NCBI GenBank assembly: GCA_951394405.1
Contig: OX596334.1
Location: 2,356,001 to 2,420,000 of the forward strand
DNA length: 64,000 nt
Reading direction: 5' to 3'
DNA from: Coprinellus micaceus
Lineage: Eukaryota; Basidiomycota; Agaricomycetes; Agaricales; Psathyrellaceae
The position numbers were made by a program, and so were the translations under genes. Positions 44,701-55,610 of the stretch are shown one piece after another. The notes beneath the pieces were generated by a model. That model did not search any database. It was not told where the DNA came from and saw nothing but the letters and a program-made list of their open reading frames with translations. Numbering within the stretch: position 1 is the first letter of the stretch; each line of letters opens with the position of its first letter.

Positions 44701-47700
44701 GTTTGCTGCAACCAGCTAGTGATAACGTTCCGCACGCCTTCCACGCTCGAATCATCATCTAACATTCCAAACAGATCCTCCACCAGTCGGTCTCCACCAA
44801 ACCTCGACATCGCTAACGCGTCCTTCTGGACCAGCTGATAGAGTGCATTGATGGACGCCAGCTTCAACGGCCTCCTTGGCGAGGAGAGATACTCCCTGAA
44901 TTTCTTGACCAGATCCGGTACATCCGCATGTTCAGGTGCGAACATCAAGAAATGTTGAATGCACTTGATGGACTCCACTCGCATTCCCTCGTCGTCCTCC
45001 AAAGAGAATTCATGCACGAGGTTGAGAATGAGGGACCGAATGCGTGGACTCTCCTGAATGTCAGGGCCGAGGACGTTGATAATGGCGTCGATGATTTGGC
45101 AAATGACAGGGTAGGCCGGATTGTCGCCACTGATGTTCGAATTTCCGAGTGTCCCTCCTTCCCTCTCATGGGACTCCATGAGGTAAAGCTTCAGGAGAAG
45201 CCCGAGGGTACCCGACACGTGCGGTCCATACGCCAGGCTTGCAGCGTTGATGACGCGTGCAAGTGCGTTAAGCGCCCAAAAATGTACAACGGGGTGAGGG
45301 TCGTTGCTCAGCGACATCAAAACATTGATGGTTGTCTTCAGGAGAGCCCCAGCCGCGAGGCCCCCTACGTGAGTGTAGATAGATCCAAATGCCAGAGCGC
45401 ATCCCGCTCTCCCGTACGGGTTCCTGTTCGAAACAACCTGGTCAACGAGGTTCTTGATGGCGACTGTAAGGAAATTCGTTCCTGAGAAACTTGCCAGGCG
45501 GCCTATGGATTCGCTCCCTGCTGACCGAAGGACAAGATCCCCTTCGACTATAGCGTCCATGAGCAAGGGAGATAATAGAGAAGTGACCTGGCTATTTCCT
45601 AGCGTATCCCGTGGTTGGCGCGAGTGCGATGAGGTTGCCACTCGAAGGGCAAGGCAAATGGCGACGGTCGAGTTGATGAAGACTGCAGACCGCCTTCCCG
45701 CGTTCTTGTCCAGACGTGGCGACTTAACGGACTCAATGAGTCGTGAAATAACCTTGTTGCTGGACGTCGAGTCTTGCAAAGGCAGCAGGCGGGAAAAGAG
45801 CTCAATGGCAGCGTCAACAACGGCCGTTCCTGGAGGTGGAGGTTCGTTGAGTTGGTAGTCAGTCTCCGTGATCCTCGACTGGCAGAGCGAGAGGGGGTCG
45901 TGCTCGCAGGCGCCAAACAATGGCTTCCGGAGCTATGCTCAAAGTTGCATCGTCAGTAGACAGCACGGGCGATATATTGGGCTTGGTTCTTACCAGCGTC
46001 TCGATAGCTGCCTCCACAGGGTCCCGATTCAGATAATCTTGCGTTCCAGAGACCTGCTGCCCTTCCACTCCAATCCCCCCAAAGTCTACAATGTCATTGA
46101 ATGTAACACCGTAGGCGTACCCATCTGTGCTGTGCCATACAGACGTGAAGCTTCCAGAAGAAGATGCAATGGCGGCCTGCACAGACGACCCAGCATAGCC
46201 CTCAGGACTCGCGAATAACGAGACCGCAGACTGTAGCAGGACGAGCTGGGTGGACTCTGCAATGCTTGAGAATCCAAGCGTGCTGAAGCATTGATAGACG
46301 CGTCTCCGAAGGAGGGCTTCCCTGTCGCGCATGGAGAGGCCTTTGCGTGGAGCAAGCTGGGGTTGAAGTTCCGCGGGGTCCTCGACATCCTGGGATACGA
46401 AGTTGTTGGCAAATGAGAGGGCATTGCTGAGAACGGACGCAATTCTCCGCGCAACATCGAGGGTGACGAGGGTCGCGCCGTTGTATTGGAGGAAGGAAAG
46501 AATGGCCCCGAGTGCACTTTCGCGGACATGAAGCAGGAACACCCATTCAGCGACCGACCTGGTTGCGTTGGTCGCGTTGTCCTTCTGAGTAGGCTTTGGG
46601 AGAGCGTTCCTCCACAGGACGAGGAACTGAGGAAGGTGGGGTCGGACGAAATTGGGGCCAAGCGACATCAAGGAGGATATGAGCGTCCAAGCCACTTCAA
46701 TTTCGATGCCAGCAACTGCCAAATCGTGTTCCGCGGCCCTTTTCAAAAGCTGTGTAGACATGTCGAGGACCTTTGCACTTACGTCGTAAGAGACGTATAA
46801 TGGCCGCTCAGGGATGATGGATACTAGGCCAGCGAGCCCGTATGCGTGGCCGAGGGCTCTGGCTGGAACTTCTGCCGGGGCGGTGGGGGTCAGAATCGAC
46901 GCCAAATCTCGCTGGAGCTTCTCAGTGACGGTGAGGATCGCTTTCGGGAGACGCAGTGGAGTTGAATAACAGAAGCAACGAAGCGCCCAGGCTGCGTTAA
47001 CGCGAACACTGTGACTGGGATGAGACAGGAGGGTGATGAGAGGTTCTGCCAAAGCATCCTTGGATAGAAGTTAGATGTGTAGCTGTAGTTTTCTGGCTGA
47101 AACTAACCTGGACTGGGGGCGGCGCATTGCCTAGTTGCTGGAGTAAACCTGCCGCTTCGCGAAGGACAACCACAAGCACAGCGGACGCTGGGGCAACCTT
47201 ACCGGGCATCATTGCGGGCCACCTCTTTAAATAGAGGTTCGCAAGCTCCTGAATCGCGCTGATTTGAGCCTGTTCGCTGAGCATTCTGACGCCAACGAGG
47301 TCTCTGAGGATAATGGAGACGAGCTTCCTTGTGATGAGAGTTTCGTAGCGATTAACACCATTCCGAGGATACATGACGACCTCACTCAAGAGGTGTGAGA
47401 CGATGAGCGAGAAATTGTTCTCAACCCACGTTGGGCCGAGTTTGCTGAAGAGGGCCGCATAGAAATCGAAGATGCCGATACGAGTCTTGCGGGAGAGATG
47501 ATGTCGGTTGAGTTGATTCGAAAGCTGCAAAAGCATCTCGGCCGGTGTTGACAGGGCTTTCATGGTCTCTGCGGCAGTGTGAGCAGCTGCGCCTGGCTCG
47601 TCGTCATCCAACCCCTGCCCCTTCTTCGCCTTCTGCACGGCCTCTGGAACAGGCACCGCCCGCTCGACTTGAGTCAGAGAGAGCATATGACCCACAAGTC

Positions 47701-48680
47701 GAGCGTGCGCTTGTCGGGTTATTTGGTCGGCATTTTCAAGATTCCTGGCAGATATTTGGAGTATCTGTTCGACTTCGCCCAATGTGGGTTGGGGGGCGTC
47801 AGGGTCGGTGTATATCGTGATCATGACCTGAGCAACGCCTCTTTGCACAGGTAACGATTTGTCTGTGAGACCGTTGCGCATTTGCTTCAGGACATCCTTG
47901 ACGTTGGCTTCAGGGACTGCCCGTTTGGCTTGGGAGAGAGATTTGTGAAGCGCGAGTAACGCTTGGTAACGTAGCAAGGGTGACTGAACCAGGAATCAGC
48001 CAAAGGTCATTTGAGGATGGAGCGACGTACGCTTGAATTGCGATACGTCTTTATGGCAGTAGCGACGATGTCTGCCATAAAGGACATAACCTATGGGATG
48101 TGAGAATCTACGAATGGAAGGGGTGCGTAATTTGCTTACCTGGGTGCCGTACACCACCATGATATCGCCTATGCACGACCACGCAGCACTGGGGAGGTGT
48201 TGAGAAGCTGAGAACCAACTAATCGCGGGCCACGCACATCTTAGAGGTGTCCCTATCAGTGGATTTGAAGTCACTGACAATCTTCATCAAGCTCTGCAGG
48301 GTATCAAACATCGTTCTCGTCTCGCCCCTGTTGTATAAAGTCACGAAACATCTTCCGATGGCGCGTCGGTATGCTCGACCGGGGGGAGGGTATTTGTCAG
48401 GGAAAGAGATGATTTTTAGAAGGGTCGTTTCAGTTTCAGATTGCTTCGCTTTGAGTTCTGGCTATAGCTGTGTTAACATTACATCCTGAGGGTAAGTCAC
48501 GGACATACAATTGATGCGTCTAACAACTTCTTTTCCGTTGAACAGAGCCATTGCAAGACATAGAGCTCCCCTGCGTCTGAGAGTATTTCGGACTACGACA
48601 TGTGCTAAGTTGCTCGGCCCCTTCAAGAGTACATGGCGTACCTCTTCGATAGGATCTATGGATACTGGCTCTTTGGGCAT
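41788..48680 (-). CDS. LAA1: HEAT-repeat protein, LAA1/HEATR5 family
   Basis: The largest gene here, roughly 2,000 residues over many exons, start at 48680 (MPKEPVSIDPIEE joined over a 50-nt intron to SEILSDAGELYVLQWLCSTE). Helical HEAT-type repeats run throughout, e.g. VRVNAAWALRCFCYSTPLRL, HGYAYGLAGLV-type segments (RALGHAYGLAGLVSIIPERP), RAGCALAFGSIYTHVGGLAA, VVHFWALNALARVINAASLA. The last exon reads RALGVILPTISLLLL and ends KPQISLRSF. This is the HEATR5/Laa1 family, a large cytosolic scaffold. Laa1 binds the clathrin adaptor AP-1 and is needed for its localisation to the trans-Golgi/endosome. The gene looks intact wherever I checked. An acidic-poor linker with AAAAGPGGIRDEEGESLN interrupts the repeats about two-thirds in. 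It is divergent from the RTC4-like gene with a 326-bp shared upstream region. Confidence 0.9.
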
Positions 48681-49006
48681 TGGCAACGATTAACGAGAAG
48701 GTGAGCGATTTGAGCTCTCGAGTACCCAGATACAGAAACACCAGGTTTCTCTTGAAGTATAGCGGCGCCAAAATCGGCGAAATTCGAGGAAGTGATGAAG
48801 GGGGCTAGGAGAACGAGGAGGGATGGGCGCTCAGGCTTCAAGCTTCAAGTTCCAGCGGAATGGGAAGATCGTTCCCACATTGCAGATCGGAAAACACCGG
48901 TGCGTGAGAACCCAAAGTCAGGATCACGTGCAAGTCGCGTCCCCCAAATGGGCGCTAACCGAAACTTGCCCAAATCGTTTCTTGTTCCCTTCCCTCACTA
49001 CCCGTC
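48681..49006. promoter_or_regulatory. Shared divergent promoter with CACGTG
   Basis: 326 bp separate the start codons of the LAA1-like (-) and RTC4-like (+) genes. It contains a palindromic E-box CACGTG at 48925-48930, the core site of fungal bHLH factors (Cbf1/Pho4 type). Function is untested. Confidence 0.5.
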
Positions 49007-52000
49007 ATGGAGAAGCAGAAAAACGCGAACCGGAACTACCTTGGTACGACGGCAAATCCCGCACTACGTCTTCCGACGCGCCCAAGCCAGAACAGGCTTT
49101 TCAGTGACGACGCAATGTCAGCTCCTACCAAGTTTTCGCAGCCAAGTCAGTCGAAGAGAGGTCGAATGGTCGTGGTGAGCGGGGAAGATGATGATAGTGA
49201 CGATCCTCTGGACTCTCTTTCGGAAACTTCTCCCAAGAAGACGCGGAAGGCCGATAAGCCCAGCCCCGTACCTCCGAACCCCAAGGACTACGCAGCGAAG
49301 GAGAGGAATCTGAAGAACCTTAAATTCAAGAAAAATAAGACGACCGGTGGGGCTGAGGACTCGAGTGAAAGGGCGAAAAGGAATGATAAAGGGACGAAGA
49401 GTCAGTCCAAACCCTCTCCCAACGTCAGAGACATGTTCTCGTCACCACCAAGCCCCCCGCCTTCACGACCACTTCCCCAGAGGAGAGCCGCTCCCGCCCC
49501 ATTTCCTTTAGGGACCAAATCTACTTCTTCTTTGCTAGCTACCTCTCGCTACGATGACGATGACGACGACGACGACTCGGATCGTTTGCAAGCCCGGCCT
49601 TTCCCCATATCTCCTCCTCGAACCTCGTCGGTCACCCCACCTTCCGAACGGGGTGCCCGCGAGAAAGGCCCTATGAAGCCTCACGGCTTTCCGATGGATC
49701 TCACCCTACAAGTAACGAAGAAGTCTCGAAAGCCCGAGGCGTTTCCCATGTCGGTGGAGTCCAACACCAGCAAGATGGGGGTTGGATCCGATTCAGAAGC
49801 GGAGTCGGACGACAACCGACCACACTTCCAGCCCTTGAACCCTCCAAAGAAGCGTATCTCCACAGGAGATGACCCGTTTCCGAGGAAAAAGACACGTCCA
49901 GGCGACACGAGCTTGATTGACGAGCACGCCCCTGTCGAAGAGTCATGTAAGTACTCCCTATTCATAGCCCTCAAAGCCTGATCCCCTTCTCCCAGTCTTC
50001 GAAACTGTCGACCCGAGCACTCTATGCCCTTACTGCGACAGCCCCCTTCCACCCTCTCCCTCTCCCACACTCCGTGCCCTGCTCGAAGCAATGGCCAAGA
50101 AGTCATACCCCGATCCCCGCCCGACAAACGTCCTCGGCCGCAAGGCCCCTTTCTCCACCTTTATTTCTGTATGCCAGCGGCACCGTTTCGAATCGGACAT
50201 TCTTCCTGAAGCGAAGAGCAAAGGCTGGCCCAATGCTATTGACTGGAAGAAGCTTGCCGGGCGAATCGAGAAGATGAAACCCAGGCTGCAGCTGCTAATT
50301 CACGACGAGAGTGACGACGGACCGAGAGCAAGAAGTGCTGCATGGAATGAAATCATGGAGCTTGTGAAGGAGAAAGGCAGCAGGGCGGCTACCGGTGTCA
50401 AGGACCAGTTTTTGAACTTTGAGAAAACCCAGCCTGGATAGTAAGTGGCATATATTCATGGAGCACACGGCCCAAAGTCTAATCAACCAATTTACTGCAG
50501 CTATGGAGAACTAGGCTCGGTTATCATTCACCAGACGCTCTACGACCTTTTCCCGCCCACTTCCATCGACGTTGAATCGATTTCCCCGCTCGGAGCTGAA
50601 GAGTTCCTCCAGCGCGTTCTCATTCCAGAAGTTGCCCTGCGGCTGGTTATGGAGGACCAGCGGTTAAAGGGCAGCTCTGGCCGTCGTGAGGCACTCCAGA
50701 TCCTCCGCGACAGTTCTGTATATGGCGTAGCCATGTTCCCAGCTGAGCAGTCGGCTGAAGGCAAGAACGGTTCAAGGAAAATAGGAAGCTCCTCATCTGC
50801 CGGAGGGTCAGGGCTGTTCGGAAACACGAAGGAAGGCCTGAACGCCGGTGAGTCCATCGTCATGGAGCGGGCGAGGAAGAGGAGGAAAGAAATCGAAGAG
50901 GAGGAGGCGAGGGAGAAGCAGGAGGAAGAGACTGCGATTCGTAGGGTGGGAACCGCAGCCAAACCAAGGCCGAGGCCGAAGCCCGTTGCGAAAGGTTCAA
51001 GTAAGGGGAGCCTTATGGAAGTCGATGTTAACGCCATGTCGTCGCCAAAAAGCGACGTAGAGAATGGCCGGGACGAGATGCGATACGACACGGAACCCTC
51101 AGATGGCGGTCTTTCTGGATCTGAGACCAAACGCCGGAAGGGAACGGGCAAGGAAGAGCAAAGTCGTGTCTCGCCGAAATCGAAATCGAGTAGTCGGTCT
51201 AAGCCGGCGAGGCACCATCTCTCCTTGTTCAGCGAGAGCTCGGATGGTACTACTGATGATTCCGACACCATGGGGAGGAAGAAGACGAAGCCGCCCAAAC
51301 CAAAGCCAGCGCCATTCCCGCTAAGCCGGGATTGTAAGGGTGGTGTCTTGAAGGGATCCAACTGGTCGTCACCAGAGACCAACACGATCGAAATTGAGGA
51401 TGAAGAAGAGGGTTTTGCCGCAAAGACACCCAAGCCTAAACCTTTTCCCCTCGCGGTTGACGATGCACCTACACCCCGGCCGAGTCGAGCGAAGTCTCGG
51501 CCTGTACCTCCTCGCTCAAGTTCTACTTCCGAGTCTGTGCCGCCTCTGTTGCGGGCCCGGCTTCAAGCTCAAGCAAATAGCAAGGCAATTACGAGCACGG
51601 TAGCTCGAACAGAAAGGATACCACCGATGTATGATCTATTGATGAACCCTCCACCTAATTTGCGGTACTAATTTGTGGCTCACACTTTAGAACGCGCCCC
51701 ACGCACCCCGACTCCCCAACCCAAAATGGAGGTGGGACCTGGCTCCACAGCATGCGAGAGGACTACACCCAGGGTGGTGACGATTCCGATTCCAGCATGG
51801 ACAGCGTTGCCTCGAGTCGACATCGCAGGAAGCAACCGCAAGGACGACATGGCAGAGCGAGTGGGCAGAGGAAGGCCACTGCGGTGTCAGGGTCGCTTGG
51901 TAGATCTGAGATACATGGTCCACCGGACCACAACGACGATGACGACCCAACAAACTGGCTGCTCTCTGATGCTTCATCCCATGAGGGCACCCGGAATGGG

Positions 52001-52039
52001 AAAACTAGAGGATCTCAAGCTTCAAGAAGGAAAGGCTAG
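49007..52039 (+). CDS. RTC4-like domain protein
   Basis: Four exons (49007-49946, 49996-50440, 50501-51628, 51691-52039) total 2862 nt, 953 residues. The RTC4-like domain (PF14474) spans about residues 310-510: LCPYCDSPLPPSPSPTLRAL, STFISVCQRHRFESDILPEA, GWPNAIDWKKLAGRIEKM, then GYYGELGSVIIHQTLYDLFP. Yeast Rtc4 was found through telomere-capping genetics; its molecular function is unknown. The remaining two-thirds is disordered, Lys/Arg/Ser/Pro-rich with many KPxPFPL-type short repeats (KPHGFPM, KPEAFPM, RKPEAFP, KPKPFPLAV) and an eight-Asp run. Basic clusters suggest nuclear location. The last intron (51629-51690) has a TACTAAT branch site; if retained the protein stops at 51671. The tail exon is Asp/Ser-rich and ends QASRRKG. 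Confidence 0.85.
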
Positions 52040-52734
52040 CCTTTACACCGAATGATTTCTCCGTCGGGCTATCCTTTTCCTCAGTTCCTCCGTGCATATT
52101 CATGAAGCCAATCACTTACACCCATACTGCTATAAAGCATAATGAGCGCCTGCCCCTCTCCCTTCGACTTCTCGCATCGACGCTCCCTACAGACACTCAC
52201 ACATTTCATCGCACACACTCATTGGCTCAATCAGCATTCTCCTCGATCTTAGACATACTACAGCACCGCATGATAATATAGGTACCGGGTTTCGTAGAGA
52301 TGAAGATAATTTGGGTACAATGTTCAGTTTCTTACAAACCCGTGTGTGACTAAACACTTTATAGCTGGTGGGATGCCCTTAGGGCGAGACAGGACGACTC
52401 GGACTAGAATTATGAAGCGGAATCATGAGGTGGTCGCCAGTGAAGGTACACACGCGGCCGCGTTCCCTACCCACCCATTCACTTATGCTCCGTCGCTTCC
52501 TCTCCAGCTTGAAGCCCATTCTACCCCTTTCCGACACTGTCGGCACCACGTCTATGTTAACCATAAATAATTTCCGCAGCCCCCGTTTCAGCTCACCAGG
52601 GGATGCGAGTAGGTGTTTTAGAACCCTGGCCCACCACGCGAAAGCGGTGTGTGGCCTCTTATTTAAGCTGGGAGCTTTCCCGTGTAAAACGAGACTCCCG
52701 CACCTCGCTACGCCTGTCCGACGGCCTCCTAGGA
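52040..52734. promoter_or_regulatory. Upstream region of P450 gene
   Basis: About 700 bp with no supported gene. A TATA-like TTATTTAAG at about 52658-52666 lies 70 bp before the P450 ATG. Confidence 0.45.
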
Positions 52735-54927
52735 ATGGCCACTTATCCTGGGCTGATTCTCGTTGCTGCCCTTCTAACATTTTCACTTCTCTTCACGGCT
52801 GTGAAGCGACGCTCGAATCGATCTCAACTCCCACTGCCTCCTGGCCCTAGAGGACTTCCTTTGATTGGGAACCTGCACCAGATTCCGCAGAATGTCGCCT
52901 GGGAGAAGTGGCGCGACTGGTGCAAGGAGTACGGTGCGTCGCCTGCCTACGTTGTTATCACCTTGACGGTCTTAAAGGATCGTGAACTCCAGACACCGAC
53001 ATTCTTCATCTCAACCTCGCCGGAACGAGCATGATTGTCTTGAACACAGCGCAAGTGGCTAATGATCTCTTGGAAAATAGGTCGACAATATATTCACACA
53101 AGTGAGTAGACAATCCCTCTCGTGGTTGACCGTGTTGAAGGTAGCCCCCTTCGTAGGCCCTGGCTTACAATGGCAAACGAACTGATGGGCTGGGACTTTG
53201 ACTTCGGTTTTTTGGAGTATGGTGAGTTCTTTTGGCCTCCCCCCAAATCGGTGTCTCTGAATCGCGCCAATTGAACCATAGGCAGCGTCTGGTGAGATAT
53301 GGTACAAATTTAACTCGAAGCGTACCTCAAGCAAAGGCTCTGTTCCCAGGCGCAAGCAGAGAAAGCTTGTACACCGATCATTCCATGGTGGCGCTGTCAA
53401 GCAATTCGAACCGCATGTGAAGAAGGCAGTTCATAACACTCTGCTGCGCATCCTTGACGAGCCCAGCGGGGAGAAAGTGATCCCACATCTCAGGCAGTAA
53501 GCCTCATGTCTGTCTGTATCAAGAGATCGCCAACCCATACCGCCCTAACCCGCAGTATGGCTGGGGAGTTGATCCTCTCTGTTGGCTATGGCATCAACAT
53601 CAAACCGAGAGACGATCCCTATCTTGAGACAGTAGGCGCCGCCATAAAGCCCCTCCTGATCGCGGCAATCCCAGGGGCCTTCCTGGTCGACTCGTTCCCG
53701 GTAATGAAGTATATTCCCGCTTGGTTTCCGGGTGCTTCGTTCAAGAGGGTGGCCCGAAAATGGCGTACATTGACGGAGCGTATGGTCAATGTCCCCTTCG
53801 ACGTAGCGAAAGCAGATTACGTATGTCCTTCGTTGGTACTATATAGTGCACGCTAACCGCCCGATCCTATAGGATGCTGGAAGGGAGAACACGTCTTTTG
53901 TGACCGAAAACCTTCGTAGGATGGAGGAAGAACAAGACACAAGCCCAGACGGCGAAATCACCGTTAAGAACGCGGCAGGTTCCCTCTATGCCGGGGCGTC
54001 CGATACAGTGAGTACGTTGGGGAGTTTCTTCGATTGGGCCCTAACAAACCACTTTTAAAAGTCCGTGTCTGCGATCAGTTCGTGCGTTTTGGGCCTCCTC
54101 GAGTATCCAGAAGTTCTCAGGAAAGCCCAAGCCGAGCTTGATCGGGTAGTCAAGTCTGGCGACCTCCCCGATTTTAAGGACCAGGAGCTGACTCCGTATA
54201 CCACGGCTATCGTGAAGGAAACGCTGCGCTGGAGGCCTGTCGCTCCAAGTAAATCTTTATTGTCCACAGCCCAACCACCGCTAAGTATATGACACAGCTT
54301 CACCTCGCTTTCTTCAGGTTGAAGATGAGTACAAAGGCTACCGTCTGCCTGCGGGCTCACCTGTGGCCCCGAATATTTGGTACGGTTGCTCATGTTGCCC
54401 AGTTATATATTGTACGCCGCTAAAGAGCACGCCCACTAATCGTCAGGTTTATGCTGCAAGATGAACGCGTATACGCCAATCCGACAGTATTTAACCCCGA
54501 CCGCTTCCTCAACCCGGAGACTGGCCAGCTCGACTTCACGCGTGAACGCGATCCCGAACATGCCTGCTGGGGATTCGGCCGTAGAATCTGCCCTGGGAGG
54601 CACCTAGCTTCTCAGGAGCTATGGCTTACAATTGCCTCGCTCATTTACTGCTTTGATATAATGAAGGGGAAGGTCATCGTAAAGGACGAAAATGGTGAAG
54701 AGGTTGAGAGAACGCTAGAGCTGAAGCACGACTACGAGTGTGGGTTGGTAAAGTGCGTATTCTACCATATCCTTAGGGTGGTTGCACAAACTGATTTTTT
54801 TTTGGTCCTACCCAGTATGCCACGGCCTTTCGAATGCGCCATAAAGCCCAGGTCACCCAAGAAGGCTGACCTAATACGGTTGTATGCCGAGCAGGGCAGC
54901 ACCCTGGCTGGGGGCCCGGTACTTTAG
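52735..54927 (+). CDS. Cytochrome P450, CYP64/OrdA-like group
   Basis: About eleven exons. The N-terminus is a membrane anchor (YPGLILVAALLTFSLLFTA) and the hinge LPLPPGPRGLPLIGNLHQIP. Then come DILHLNLAGTSMIVLNT, the C-helix YGSVWRKQRKLVHRSFHGGA with the WxxxR motif, HMAGELILSVGYGINI, helix I LYAGASDTSVSAIS, ExxR in KETLRWRPVAP, NPDRFLNPE and the haem loop WGFGRRICPGRHLA. All catalytic motifs are intact. ER-bound class II monooxygenase; many relatives act in secondary metabolism, but the substrate cannot be read from sequence. The WxxxR helix depends on a 10-nt micro-exon (53282-53291). The final exon (MPRPFECAIKPRSPKKADLI) follows an intron using donor GTGCGT. Neighbours on the same strand are a DUF4246 protein and a GST. 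Confidence 0.88.
53282..53291 (+). other. 10-nt micro-exon in P450 helix C
   Basis: GCAGCGTCTG lies between acceptor AACCATAG and donor GTGAGA. It joins TAT-G and G-CGC to read Y-G-S-V-W-R-K-Q-R. Without it, the conserved Trp of the WxxxR helix is missing and the frame is lost. Summed exons up to and past this point stay in phase. Confidence 0.8.
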
Positions 54928-55610
54928 CGCCGTGTGTGAGAGTGACTAGACCTACGCCAGACATAGTTTACTCGTTTTACCGAATGAATGCCGCCGGGAC
55001 CCCTTTTCGCTGACTTTGAGCTCAATTCATCACCCGAATTGAATGAAGCGCCCTGATTATAGGGGCATCATTGCCTAAAGGAGACTCAAGCCCTAGCAAG
55101 TGCAACGGCCATCAACTTGAAAACTATGTTGTCCTGCTCTTTTCATGCCATTAACCACCGGCAGTAAGTCCCGCCAGTGACCTCTCAAGCAGGAGAATTG
55201 GGTGTGCCGGGCTCATGACCAGGTAAAGCTTGTATGCTGAGGGTAAGACGGATATGGTCAAGTCATGGTCGTTTGAATGTGACTCGCGCGATGCCGTGCT
55301 TCAATCTTACTCTGGACTGCAGGGATCTATCGCCCCAGAGTCATTACCGAGGGCGGGACTCCGAAAGGCGATGCAGACAGGCGTGTGCGCGTCACACTTG
55401 CGCCTTGCATCGATCCCGCCATCTGGAGCGGATGGTTGTCAAAAGGGGTTTGGTGAATGACTCCAGACGGTCTCTCACTCTACATGCGTGTGAACGCCAG
55501 CTACTGTCTATAAATCCGTCGAGCCTCTATCGAGCCCTATCCGTAGACATCCCATTCCATCACTCCACCGACATCTCTCCCAGGCTTATCGTCCCTTGAG
55601 TCTACTCGGG
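54928..55610. other. Intergenic, no gene seen
   Basis: 683 bp between the P450 and DUF4246 genes. Contains the downstream gene's promoter. A C/T-rich stretch precedes its ATG. Confidence 0.4.

Noticed and set aside
49553..49580. GAC/GAT repeat as a possible microsatellite or regulatory repeat.
   Set aside because: It is in frame and simply encodes an eight-Asp run in the RTC4-like protein.
50540..51433. 297-codon antisense frame over the RTC4-like gene.
   Set aside because: Created by the biased codon composition of the disordered region; the sense strand carries the RTC4 domain and an intact splice model.
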